Below are positions 49,038 to 56,897 of a DNA stretch of 64,000 nt, in pieces. Position numbers and translations under genes: made by a program. Location of the stretch: positions 186,001 to 250,000 of the forward strand of contig NZ_FRCS01000007.1 in assembly GCF_900143005.1 (NCBI RefSeq), given 5' to 3'. The stretch comes from Cryptosporangium aurantiacum (GTDB lineage: Bacteria > Actinomycetota > Actinomycetes > Mycobacteriales > Cryptosporangiaceae). Position 1 is the first letter of the stretch; every line of letters starts with the position of its first letter. Under the pieces are notes generated by a model that was not told where the DNA came from, ran no database searches, and worked only from the letters and a program-made list of their open reading frames with translations.

Positions 49038-49063
49038 CTAACCAGTTTCGAAACTCGCCAGTC
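49038..49063. promoter_or_regulatory. TetR operator in the TetR/MFS divergent promoter
   Basis: The perfect palindrome AGTTTCGAAACT (49044-49055) sits inside a 26-bp imperfect inverted repeat (arms ACT at each end). It covers the likely -35 region of the MFS promoter, whose -10 TATATG is at 49067-49072, just 9 bases before the MFS ATG (leaderless). It is also about 60 bp upstream of the TetR start. Confidence 0.65.
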
Positions 49064-49080
49064 TCGTATATGGTCGTTGC

Positions 49081-50589
49081 ATGACCTCGACAACTATCTC
49101 GACGCCGCCCGATGTGGCGTCATCCCGGCGCTGGTGGGCGCTGGTCACGGTGGGTCTGGCCCAGCTGATGGTCGTGCTGGACGCCACCGTGGTGAACATC
49201 GCTCTACCGGCCACCCAGGCCGACCTCGGCTTCTCCAACGGCGACCGGCAGTGGATCATCACCGCGTACTCGCTGGCGTTCGGCAGCCTGCTGCTGCTCG
49301 GCGGGCGGCTGTCCGACCTGATCGGGCGCAAGCGGACGTTCGTCATCGCGCTCGTCGGTTTCGCCGCGGCCTCGGCGCTCGGCGGCGCGGCTCAGAGCTT
49401 CGGCGCGCTCGTCGGCGCCCGCGCGCTGCAGGGCGTCTTCGGTGCGCTGCTCGCGCCGACCGCGCTCGCGGTCCTGACCACGACGTTCACCGTGGCGCGC
49501 GAACGCGCCCGCGCGTTCGGCGTGTTCGGCGCCGTGGCGGCGGCCGGTGGTGCGATCGGCCTGCTGCTCGGCGGTGTCCTCACCGAGACGCTGAGCTGGC
49601 GCTGGACGCTCTACATCAACGTGTTCATCGCGGTCGTCGCGGTGATCGGCACGGTCGTGTTCGTCGACGCCGCCGAGCGCACCGGACCGCGTCCGCGCCT
49701 GGACGTCCCGGGCACCGTGCTGGTCTCCGGCGCGCTGTTCGCGGTCGTCTACGGCTTCGCCAACGCCGAGACCGACGGCTGGGGCTCGGCCTGGACCTGG
49801 GGGATGCTGGCCGTCGGCGTGCTGCTGCTGGCCGGGTTCGTGCTCTGGCAGCGCCGGGCTGCTCACCCGCTGCTCCCGCTGGGCATCGTGCTCGATCGCA
49901 ACCGCGGCGCCGCGTACCTGTCGGTGCTGGTCGCCGCGACCGGCATGTTCGGCGTCTTCCTGTTCGTGACGTACTACCTGCAGGGCACGCTGGAGTACTC
50001 GCCGATCCGCACCGGGCTGGCGTTCCTGCCGATGGTCATCGGGCTCGCGGTGGCCGCGCAGCTCTCGACGAACGTGCTGGTGCCCCGGTTCGGGCCGAAA
50101 GTGATGGTGCCGATCGGGCTCGGGCTGGGTGCGGTGGCGATGGTCGCGCTGACCCGCCTCGGTGTTCACTCGACGTACGCGTCGAGCCTGCTCGTGCCGC
50201 TGACGCTGCTCGGGGTCGGAATGGGGACGACGATGCCCGCCGCGATGCAGTCCGCGACGCTCGGCATCGACCGGCAGTTCGCCGGGGTGGCGTCCGCGCT
50301 GGTGAACACGTCTCAGCAGGTCGGTGGCTCGATCGGCACCGCGCTGCTGAACACGCTGGCCGCGACCGCCGCGACGAACTACCTGGCCGCGCACGGGCCG
50401 GTCAGCCCGGCCGTCGCCGCGGAGGCCGCGGTGCACAGTTACGCGGTCGCGTACTGGTGGGGCGCCGGGTTCTTCGCGACCGGCGCGGTGCTCGCCGCGT
50501 TCCTGTTCCGCCGCCGCCCGGCCACGGAGGTGGCAGCGGACACCGCGCCGTCGCTCGCCGCCGAGCCGGTGCCCGCGATCGCACACTGA
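49081..50589 (+). CDS. MFS transporter, DHA2 / EmrB-QacA family
   Basis: A drug:proton antiporter of 502 aa with 14 predicted helices. The signature of helix 1, QLMVVLDATVVNIALPATQADLGFS, contains the Asp that is conserved in the family. Motif A is GGRLSDLIGRKRTFV and the motif C-like segment is AAAGGAIGLLLGGVLTETLSWRWTLYINV. A GC-rich hairpin follows. Located beside a TetR repressor gene, it is likely induced by its own substrates. The substrate range is unknown. Confidence 0.92.
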   Translation: MTSTTISTPPDVASSRRWWALVTVGLAQLMVVLDATVVNIALPATQADLGFSNGDRQWIITAYSLAFGSLLLLGGRLSDLIGRKRTFVIALVGFAAASALGGAAQSFGALVGARALQGVFGALLAPTALAVLTTTFTVARERARAFGVFGAVAAAGGAIGLLLGGVLTETLSWRWTLYINVFIAVVAVIGTVVFVDAAERTGPRPRLDVPGTVLVSGALFAVVYGFANAETDGWGSAWTWGMLAVGVLLLAGFVLWQRRAAHPLLPLGIVLDRNRGAAYLSVLVAATGMFGVFLFVTYYLQGTLEYSPIRTGLAFLPMVIGLAVAAQLSTNVLVPRFGPKVMVPIGLGLGAVAMVALTRLGVHSTYASSLLVPLTLLGVGMGTTMPAAMQSATLGIDRQFAGVASALVNTSQQVGGSIGTALLNTLAATAATNYLAAHGPVSPAVAAEAAVHSYAVAYWWGAGFFATGAVLAAFLFRRRPATEVAADTAPSLAAEPVPAIAH

Positions 50590-50601
50590 CGCTTCGCGTC
50601 A
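50587..50601. terminator. Short terminator hairpin between convergent genes
   Basis: TGACGC (50587-50592), loop TTC, GCGTCA (50596-50601). It begins in the MFS stop codon and lies between the convergent MFS and ABC permease genes. Confidence 0.4.
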
Positions 50602-50621
50602 AGCCGCGGGTGGGCCGTGCG

Positions 50622-51356
50622 CTACGCGTCGCGGCGGTGGAGCAGGACGCCGCCGAGCAGCAGCGCGCTGAGCGTCCACAGCGCCAGCACGCCCAGGCCG
50701 CGCCACGGTGAGATCGCCAGGTCGTCCAGGTTGATCGTGGCCTGGACGGCCAGGCCCGCGTCGGCGGGCCCGAACCGCTGCAGGCGCTCCTGCCAGTCGT
50801 CGTCCTGCACCATCGCGGTGACGAGCGGCGCGACGTAGAGCAGCCCCAGCACCACCCCGACCGCCGCCGCCGAGTTCCGGGTGATCGCCGCGACCCCGAG
50901 CCCGAACAGCGCGATCAGCACCAGGTACAGCACCGAGCCGACCAGCGGACGCCACACCGCCCCGGCCCCGAGTTCGTCCCCGAGCGCGGCCTGCCCCGCC
51001 ACCCAGGCGCCGCCGACGCCGACCGTCCCGGCGACCGCGACCAGCCCTCCGACCAGAGTCGCCTTCGCGGCCAGCATCGACGTCCGGCTCGGCAGCGCGG
51101 CGAGCGTGACCGTGATCATCCGGGTGCCGTACTCGCCGCCCAGCAGCATGACCGCGACCACCGCCGCCACCGCCTGTCCGAGCTGGACGCCGGTCAGCGT
51201 GAGCTTCGTGGTGTCGGTCGCGCACGGGCACGTCACCGGGGCGACCGCGAGCGCGCTCAACCCCGCGATGGCGACCGCCAGCGCGACCACCGACCACAGC
51301 GCGCCGGGCGACGTCCGGAGTTTGGTCCATTCCGCCCGCAGGGCGTCCGTGTACAT
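50622..51356 (-). CDS. ABC-2 type permease (second permease of exporter)
   Basis: An integral membrane protein of 244 aa with six TM helices and the ABC-2 pattern: a short amphipathic N-terminus RAEWTKLRTSPG, a first helix, and GGEYGTRMITVTLAALPSR before helix 3. Its start overlaps the stop of the upstream permease (TGATG). Together with that permease and the ATPase it should make an asymmetric ABC exporter. Homologues are typically linked to antimicrobial-peptide or lipid export with an adjacent two-component system, as seen here. Confidence 0.88.
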   Translation of the reverse strand: MYTDALRAEWTKLRTSPGALWSVVALAVAIAGLSALAVAPVTCPCATDTTKLTLTGVQLGQAVAAVVAVMLLGGEYGTRMITVTLAALPSRTSMLAAKATLVGGLVAVAGTVGVGGAWVAGQAALGDELGAGAVWRPLVGSVLYLVLIALFGLGVAAITRNSAAAVGVVLGLLYVAPLVTAMVQDDDWQERLQRFGPADAGLAVQATINLDDLAISPWRGLGVLALWTLSALLLGGVLLHRRDA

Positions 51357-52897
51357 CAGACGTCCCGCCGGCGGAGCACGACCGTGGCCAGCGTGAACGC
51401 GGCCGCGGCCCAGGCCAGCAGCACGGCCAGGCCACCGGCGGGCGGCAGCGGGAAGTACCCCTCCACCGGGAGGTACAGGTTGTCGACCTGGGCGTACTCG
51501 ACCGCGCTCTGCTGCACCGCGAACGCGGCGGCCGGCGTGATCCGCAGCACCCAATCCGCGGCGTCGGCCGGCAGCACGCTCATCGCCAGCAGATACGGCA
51601 GCACGGTGATCGCCAGCACGACGGTGAGCGCCACCGCCCCGCGCCGCAGCACGACACCCAGGGCCAGCGCCAGCACCGCGCAGACCGCCAGCAGCACCGC
51701 GGTCCCGAGCACGATCCGCACCTCGGTCGCCGTGGACGCCGCATGGACGTACACGCCGTTGCCGCGCAGCACCCGCTGCCCGAGCGTCAGCACGGCCGCG
51801 GCCGCGACTGCGCCGGTGATCGCCGTGACCGCGCCGACCACCAGCGCCTTGGCCACCAGCATCCGGCCGCGCGGCGGACCTGCGGCCAGCGTCGTGCCGA
51901 TCAGCCCCCGCCGGTACTCGGCGGTCACGAACAGCACGCCGACGACGACGAACAGGACCAGCCCGGCGAACGTCCCGACGAGCGTCTGGGTGATGCTGGT
52001 GCCCAGCCCGGCCGCACCGGTGACCGCGGGCGCGATGTCGCCGGACCCGGTCAGCGTGAACACGCCGCCCTCCTCGCGTGAGCCGGTGTCGGCGCCCGCC
52101 GCGCGATCGGTGTCGCCGTCCTCGTCCGGACCACCGCCGGTCGGGACGTCCTCCGGCCGGTCGGGCCCGCCGACCTGGTCGCTGCTCCAGGCGGCCTCCG
52201 CGTCCCCCTCGAGCCGCACCTGGTCGAACACTCCGGTCGCGGTCGACGGGCCGCCCATCGCGCCGGTCGTGCCGAACGACGACTGCGACGACACCTCGGC
52301 GTACTGCGGCGACGTGGTGAACATCCCCGCCTCCAGGGTCTCCGGCAGGTTCGGCAGCGTCGCCTGCCCCACGGTCTGCCACCGGGCGCCGTCCGCCGAC
52401 ACGGCCGCGGTCACCGTGTCGCCGGTGCGGGTCAGCCGCAGCCACTGCGGCGCCGTGTCCCCGGCCGGGCCGGCGACGTCGTGCACGTAGTCGTACTGCA
52501 GGCGGACGCCGTGGGCGCCGGTGAGCATCACGGCCACGTACGAGGACCCGGGGTCGGTGCCGTCCTTCAGGATCAGCCCGGCCTTGGCCCACGACACCAG
52601 CCCCGGTTCCGACGGCCCCTCGGACGACGGCTTCTCGCCGGTCAGCGCCGTGAGCCTGGCGGTGATGCTGCCGTCGCCGGTCAGCGCGCGGTGCACGAAC
52701 CGGAAGTTGTCGGTGACCTCCTGGCCCTCCGGGCCGACCGGCAACCGGCAGCCGGTGCCGCACGTTCCGCCCATGCCGGGCGCGACGCCGAGGCCGACGA
52801 TGAGCACCGCGGCGACGGCGGTCGCGACCACCCAGCCCCGGACCGTGCGGAACTTTGTCCACTCGGCGCGGAGCACCCGCGCGAACTGGCCGGTCAT
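51356..52897 (-). CDS. ABC-2 type permease with large extracytoplasmic beta-sandwich insertion
   Basis: A protein of 513 aa. The amphipathic N-terminus RAEWTKFRTVRGW and TM1 (about 22-42) match its partner permease. Between TM1 and TM2 lies an insert of about 250 residues (about 45-300) outside the membrane. It resembles a DUF1349/laminin-G-like jelly roll (VSWAKAGLILKDG, SYVAVMLTGAHGVRLQYDY, PQWLRLTRTGDTVTAAVSADG, RWQTVGQA) and ends in an acidic Gly/Asp linker. The remaining five TM helices are standard, with AEYRRGLIGTTLAAGPPRGRML. The insert probably senses or binds a carbohydrate or peptide. Overlaps by ATGA with the ATPase gene. Confidence 0.87.
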   Translation of the reverse strand: MTGQFARVLRAEWTKFRTVRGWVVATAVAAVLIVGLGVAPGMGGTCGTGCRLPVGPEGQEVTDNFRFVHRALTGDGSITARLTALTGEKPSSEGPSEPGLVSWAKAGLILKDGTDPGSSYVAVMLTGAHGVRLQYDYVHDVAGPAGDTAPQWLRLTRTGDTVTAAVSADGARWQTVGQATLPNLPETLEAGMFTTSPQYAEVSSQSSFGTTGAMGGPSTATGVFDQVRLEGDAEAAWSSDQVGGPDRPEDVPTGGGPDEDGDTDRAAGADTGSREEGGVFTLTGSGDIAPAVTGAAGLGTSITQTLVGTFAGLVLFVVVGVLFVTAEYRRGLIGTTLAAGPPRGRMLVAKALVVGAVTAITGAVAAAAVLTLGQRVLRGNGVYVHAASTATEVRIVLGTAVLLAVCAVLALALGVVLRRGAVALTVVLAITVLPYLLAMSVLPADAADWVLRITPAAAFAVQQSAVEYAQVDNLYLPVEGYFPLPPAGGLAVLLAWAAAAFTLATVVLRRRDV

Positions 52898-53625
52898 CGG
52901 ACGTCCTCCCGGGTGGAGAATTCCACCGCGCCGCGGGTCAGCGTCAGGTAGGCCTGCTCCAGCGACGAGTGCTCGGCCACCAGGTCGGAGACGCGGCCGT
53001 CGGCGAGGACCCGGCCGCGTCCGACCACGACCAGGTGGTGGGCGGTGTCCTGCAGCTCACCCATCAGGTGACTCGAGACCAGCACCGCGCGTCCCTCGGC
53101 GGCCAGCGACCGCAGGAACCCGCGCAGCCAGATGATGCCGTCCGGGTCCATGCCGTTGAACGGCTCGTCGAGCATCACGGTGGGCGGATCGCCGAGCAGC
53201 GCGGCGGCGAGCCCGAGCCGCTGCCGCATGCCGAGCGAGTACCCGCCCGCGCGGCGCCGGGCCACCGACGTCAGCCCGGTCAGCGCGAGCACTTCGTCCA
53301 CGCGCGTGCCGTCCAGGCCCTGCGAGTGCGCGAGCCAGAGCAGGTGGTTGCGGGCGGTCCGGCTCGGCTGCAGCGCGGCGGCGTCCAGCAGCGAACCGAG
53401 GTGGCGCAGCGGGCGCCGCAGCGACCGGTACGGGGTGTCGTCCACCAGCGCGGTGCCGGCGTCGGCGGCGTCCAGGCCGAGGATCACCCGCATCGTGGTG
53501 GACTTGCCTGCACCGTTCGGCCCGACAAAACCGGTGACCAGGCCGGGCCGCACCGCGAACGTCATGCCGTCCAGTGCGACCGTCGACCCGAAGCGCTTGT
53601 GGAGCCCGTCGACGACGATGCTCAT
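52894..53625 (-). CDS. ABC transporter ATP-binding protein
   Basis: An ABC ATPase of 243 aa with Walker A GPNGAGKSTTM at about residues 36-46, the signature motif SLGMRQRLGLAAALLG in place of LSGGQ (S-LGMRQR, typical of ABC-2 exporter ATPases), Walker B VMLDEPFNGMDPDG and the switch His in VSSHLMGE. It energises the export complex formed by the two downstream permeases and heads their operon. The start ATG (MSIVVDGL) is 113 bp from the divergent response regulator. Confidence 0.93.
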   Translation of the reverse strand: MSIVVDGLHKRFGSTVALDGMTFAVRPGLVTGFVGPNGAGKSTTMRVILGLDAADAGTALVDDTPYRSLRRPLRHLGSLLDAAALQPSRTARNHLLWLAHSQGLDGTRVDEVLALTGLTSVARRRAGGYSLGMRQRLGLAAALLGDPPTVMLDEPFNGMDPDGIIWLRGFLRSLAAEGRAVLVSSHLMGELQDTAHHLVVVGRGRVLADGRVSDLVAEHSSLEQAYLTLTRGAVEFSTREDVR

Positions 53626-53674
53626 CGGTTGTCCTTCCTCTCGGAATGTGGCGGCTCCGGTCTACGCGGCGGAC

Positions 53675-53719
53675 GGTGTCAGCCCGGTGTCGCGCCTTGG
53701 CACCGAACTGACACCGAAC
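53675..53719. promoter_or_regulatory. Direct-repeat response-regulator box between ABC operon and two-component system
   Basis: Two pairs of 11-bp-spaced direct repeats face each other: GGTGTC at 53675 and 53686, and CACCGAAC at 53701 and 53712. The outer GGTGTCAG and CTGACACC also form an inverted repeat. Tandem half-sites one helical turn apart are the standard target of OmpR/PhoB-type regulators. The location in the divergent promoter predicts control of the ABC exporter, autoregulation, or both. Confidence 0.65.
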
Positions 53720-53738
53720 GGCTGGCATCGTGGGGCGG

Positions 53739-54401
53739 GTGAGAGTGCTGGTCGTGGAGGACTTCGAGATCCTGGCCCGGACGCTGGGGACCGGGCTGCG
53801 GCGCGAGGGGTTGGCGGTCGACGTCGTCCTGGACGGGAACACCGCACTCGAGCGGCTCGCGGTCACCCCGTACGACGTCGTCGTGCTGGACCGGGACGTG
53901 CCGGGGGTCCACGGCGACGAGGTGTGTCGCCGGATCGTGGCCGGCCACCCGGCGTGCCGCGTCCTGATGCTCACCGCCGCGAGCACGGTCCGCCAACGCG
54001 TCGACGGCCTGGGTCTGGGCGCCGACGACTACCTGCCGAAACCGTTCGACTTCGCCGAGCTGGTCGCCCGGGTCCGCGCGCTGGGCCGCCGCCCCGGCGC
54101 CGCGCTGCCGCCGACGCTGGAGTGCGGCGACCTGACGCTCGACCCGAACAGCCGGGTCGCGACCCGCGACGGGCGTCGGCTGGAGCTGAGCCCGAAGGAG
54201 TTCGCGGTGCTGGAGTACCTGCTCGCGTCGCCGGGCCGGGTGATCTCGCCGGAGGAACTGCTCGACCACGTCTGGGACGAGGCCGCGGACCCGTTCACGA
54301 CCGCGGTCAAAACCACGATCAAACGATTGCGGACGAAACTCGGCGACCCGCCGGTCGTCCACACCGTGCGCGGCGGCGGCTACCGGGTGGGCGAGCCGTG
54401 A
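53739..54401 (+). CDS. OmpR/PhoB-family response regulator
   Basis: A protein of 220 aa. The receiver domain (about 1-115) has VVEDFEIL (acidic pocket reduced to E-D), phospho-acceptor in LDRDVPG, LTAAS and PKPFDF. The winged-helix DNA-binding domain (about 125-218) has LSPKEFAVLEYLLASPGRVIS and TIKRLRTKLG. GTG at 53739 is taken as start; another GTG is 9 bp upstream. The gene overlaps its kinase partner by GTGA. The binding boxes lie immediately upstream. Confidence 0.92.
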   Translation: MRVLVVEDFEILARTLGTGLRREGLAVDVVLDGNTALERLAVTPYDVVVLDRDVPGVHGDEVCRRIVAGHPACRVLMLTAASTVRQRVDGLGLGADDYLPKPFDFAELVARVRALGRRPGAALPPTLECGDLTLDPNSRVATRDGRRLELSPKEFAVLEYLLASPGRVISPEELLDHVWDEAADPFTTAVKTTIKRLRTKLGDPPVVHTVRGGGYRVGEP

Positions 54402-55438
54402 CGCTGCGCGGGCAACTGACGCTGCTCTACTCCGGGGCGTTCGTGGTGTGCGGTGCGGCGCTGCTCGGCGTCCCGCTGTTGCAGGCCAGCGAGTCGTCGC
54501 CGGTGCCGGGGCAGCCCGGCGTGCCACCCGGCGCCGGACCGTCCAGCGACGGGGTCGGCGTCCGGCAGGAGCTGGTGGTCTCGTCGCTGGTCGGGCTGGC
54601 GCTGACCGTGGTGGTCGCGGTCGTGCTCGGGTGGCTGATCGCCGGGCGGCTGCTCCGTCCGCTGCGGACGATCACCGCGACCGCGCGCGAGATCTCCGCG
54701 TCGAACCTGCACCGGCGGCTGGGCGTCAACCGGCGCGACGACGAGTTCCGCCAGCTCGCGGCCGTGCTCGACGATCTGTTCGCGCGGCTGGAGGCGTCGT
54801 TCGAGGCCCAGCGGCGGTTCGTCGCGAACGCGTCGCACGAGCTGCGGACGCCGCTCACCGCCGAGCGGACGCTGCTGCAGGTCGCGCTCGCCGACCCGGA
54901 TGCGACCGCGGACGACCTGCGCGCGGCGTGCCGCGAGGTGCTGACGCTCGGCACCCAGCAGGAGCGGCTGATCGACGCGCTGCTCACGCTGGCGGGTAGC
55001 GAGTCCGGGATCGAGCACCGCCGGCCGCTCGACGTCGCGGAGATCGTCGGCGGGGTACTGCGGGGGCGGGAGGGGATCACGGGCGAGAGGCGGCCGGCCC
55101 CGACGACCGGCGACCCGCACCTCGTCGAGAGCCTGGTCGCGAACCTGGTCGACAACGCGGTCCGGCACAACGTCGACGACGGGTGGGTCGAGGTCACGAC
55201 CGGGACCGTCGAGGGGCGGGCCCGGCTGACCGTCCGGAACACCGGCCCGGAGATCCCGGCGGAGGACGTCGCCCGGCTGCTCGAGCCGTTTCAGCAGCTC
55301 GGCGGCGCCCGGATCCGGCACGGCGGCGGCTACGGGCTCGGACTTCCGATCGTCCGGGCGATCGCCGACGCGCACCGGGCGACGCTGGACGTCCGGCCTC
55401 GTGAGGGCGGCGGCCTGGACGTGACCGTGACTTTCTAG
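54398..55438 (+). CDS. Sensor histidine kinase (two TM, HAMP)
   Basis: A protein of 346 aa: TM1 (about 8-28), short extracytoplasmic loop (about 30-60, Pro/Gly-rich), TM2 (about 62-85), HAMP, HisKA with SHELRTPLTAERTLLQ, and HATPase with NLVDNAVRHN and HGGGYGLGLPIVRAI. The very short extracellular loop suggests intramembrane sensing or signal transfer from a partner, as in BceS-type kinases that sense through an ABC exporter. That fits the divergent exporter operon with its ectodomain insertion. The start is a GTG overlapping the regulator stop. Confidence 0.92.
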   Translation: MTLRGQLTLLYSGAFVVCGAALLGVPLLQASESSPVPGQPGVPPGAGPSSDGVGVRQELVVSSLVGLALTVVVAVVLGWLIAGRLLRPLRTITATAREISASNLHRRLGVNRRDDEFRQLAAVLDDLFARLEASFEAQRRFVANASHELRTPLTAERTLLQVALADPDATADDLRAACREVLTLGTQQERLIDALLTLAGSESGIEHRRPLDVAEIVGGVLRGREGITGERRPAPTTGDPHLVESLVANLVDNAVRHNVDDGWVEVTTGTVEGRARLTVRNTGPEIPAEDVARLLEPFQQLGGARIRHGGGYGLGLPIVRAIADAHRATLDVRPREGGGLDVTVTF

Positions 55439-55446
55439 AAGTGTTC

Positions 55447-55458
55447 GCTTATATAAGC
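55447..55458. promoter_or_regulatory. ArsR operator palindrome
   Basis: GCTTATATAAGC is a perfect 12-bp palindrome, AT-rich in an otherwise GC-rich region. It precedes a -10-like GATAAC at 55466-55471, which is 10 bases before the GTG start (leaderless transcript likely). ArsR repressor binding here would overlap the -35/-10 spacer. Confidence 0.65.
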
Positions 55459-55480
55459 ATCACCTGATAACGTTGCTCCC

Positions 55481-55846
55481 GTGCATGCGTTCGATGTGCT
55501 CGGCGACCCCGTGCGCCGCCGGATCCTGGAGCTGCTCGCCGACGGTGAGCAGCCCTCCGGTGCGATCACCGAGGTTATCCGGGCGGAGTTCGGGATCACC
55601 CAGCCCGCGGTCTCGCAGCACCTCCGGGTGCTGCGCGACAACGGGTTCGCCACCGTGCGGCCGGAGGGGACACGGCGGCTCTACGCCGTGGAGGCGACGG
55701 CCTTGCGTGAAGCGGACGACTGGCTGCGGCAGTTCCGGCGGTTCTGGACGCCGCACTTCGACGCGCTGGCCACCGAGGTCGCGCGCGGCAAACGACAGCG
55801 GCGAGCGGCCGCGAAGACCGACGACCCCCCTGGAGCGACCGAATGA
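55481..55846 (+). CDS. ArsR/SmtB family winged-helix regulator
   Basis: A protein of 121 aa starting with GTG. The ArsR HTH is complete: DPVRRRILELLADGEQPSGAITEV and ITQPAVSQHLRVLRDNGFATVRPEGTRRLYAVE. There are no metal-binding Cys/His clusters in helix 3 or 5, so it is not a classical metal sensor; it belongs with the ArsR proteins paired with SRPBCC/AHSA1 proteins. Its stop overlaps the SRPBCC gene (ATGA). An AT-rich palindrome overlaps its promoter, indicating autorepression. Confidence 0.91.
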   Translation: MHAFDVLGDPVRRRILELLADGEQPSGAITEVIRAEFGITQPAVSQHLRVLRDNGFATVRPEGTRRLYAVEATALREADDWLRQFRRFWTPHFDALATEVARGKRQRRAAAKTDDPPGATE

Positions 55847-56493
55847 TCGACGTGAAGAGCCAGATCAGCGCCGTACGCCGCACGCTCGGCAGCCGGGTGC
55901 TGGAGGCCGGCGAGGCCCGGGTCTCCACGATCAGCCAGGCCTACGACACCGACATCGAGGACCTGTGGGACGCCGTCTCGAGCGCCGACCGGCTCCCGCG
56001 CTGGTTCCTGCCGATCTCCGGTGAGCTGAAGGAGGGCGGCCACTACCAGCTGGAGGGCAACGCCGGCGGCACGATCACCCGCTGCGAGAAGCCGCACGGG
56101 TACGCCGCGACGTGGGAGTACGGCGGCAACGTCAGCTGGATCGAGGTGCGGCTGACGCCGGAGGGCGCGGGGCGGACGCGCGTCGAACTCGAACACGTCG
56201 CGCACATCGACGACGCGCTCTGGGAGCAGTTCGGCCCCGGTGCGACCGGCGTCGGCTGGGACTCCGGACTCTGGGGCCTGGCCAACTACCTCGCGGACCC
56301 CGCCTCGTCGCCCGCGGCCGACCAGGAGGCTGCCGCGGCATGGGCGGCGTCGCCGGACGGCAAGGAGTTCATGCGGCTGAGCAGCGACGCGTGGGCCGAG
56401 CAGGCGATCGCCGCCGGTGACGACCCGGAGGCGGCCCGTGCCGCCGCCGACCGGACGTACGCGGCCTACACCGGCGAGGCCGAAGGCTCGTGA
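55843..56493 (+). CDS. SRPBCC / AHSA1 family protein
   Basis: A protein of 216 aa with the START-like helix-grip fold: TISQAYDTDIEDLWDAVSSADRLPRWF, then a strand-rich body GHYQLEGNAGGTITRCE, and the C-terminal long helix GWDSGLWGLANYL. A 45-residue C-terminal extension is rich in Ala and Glu. It pairs with the ArsR regulator by a 4-bp overlap, a very common arrangement in actinobacteria. It may bind a hydrophobic ligand, and its activity could modulate ArsR. The ligand is unknown. Confidence 0.9.
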   Translation: MIDVKSQISAVRRTLGSRVLEAGEARVSTISQAYDTDIEDLWDAVSSADRLPRWFLPISGELKEGGHYQLEGNAGGTITRCEKPHGYAATWEYGGNVSWIEVRLTPEGAGRTRVELEHVAHIDDALWEQFGPGATGVGWDSGLWGLANYLADPASSPAADQEAAAAWAASPDGKEFMRLSSDAWAEQAIAAGDDPEAARAAADRTYAAYTGEAEGS

Positions 56494-56528
56494 TCGGTGC
56501 GGCGGCCCGGGGCCGCCGCACCGGCTTT

Positions 56529-56777
56529 CTACCGGCGGATCCCCCGCCGGTACCAGGCCGCCGGGGGTGTCCGACGGCGGCGGCGCCGCCGGACCACGAC
56601 GGCGACCAGCGTCAGCGCTGCGATTCCGGCCGAACCGGCCGCTCCGGCGAGGGCCTTGCGCGGCCGGTCGGCGCGGGTCGCAAGCGCGTCGACGTCGTCG
56701 CCGAGGTCGCGCCGGGTGGTGGCGGACTCCGCGACTAAGACCTCCGGACCACCCTTCGGCGGTGGTGAGTGCGTCAT
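56529..56777 (-). CDS. DUF3618 small membrane protein
   Basis: A protein of 82 aa. The N-terminal half has the DUF3618 motif AESATTRRDLGDDVDALATRAD, a helix seen in proteins with phage-tail or membrane-biogenesis-like roles of unknown function. A TM helix follows (about 45-65), and then a very basic tail RRRRRRRT. GAGGAG is 6-7 bases before the ATG. It is monocistronic and sits between the convergent SRPBCC gene and the AI-2E permease gene on its own strand. Confidence 0.78.
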   Translation of the reverse strand: MTHSPPPKGGPEVLVAESATTRRDLGDDVDALATRADRPRKALAGAAGSAGIAALTLVAVVVRRRRRRRTPPAAWYRRGIRR

Positions 56778-56897
56778 GCCTGCTCCTCTCGCGGGGACGC
56801 GCGGGCGTCCCGGTCAACGGGGTGAGCGGCAGCGCCCCGGTTGCGCTCCGCTTTCGCAGAACTACCCAGCGCGAGGAGGCTTGAACGTTCCCGAGCG

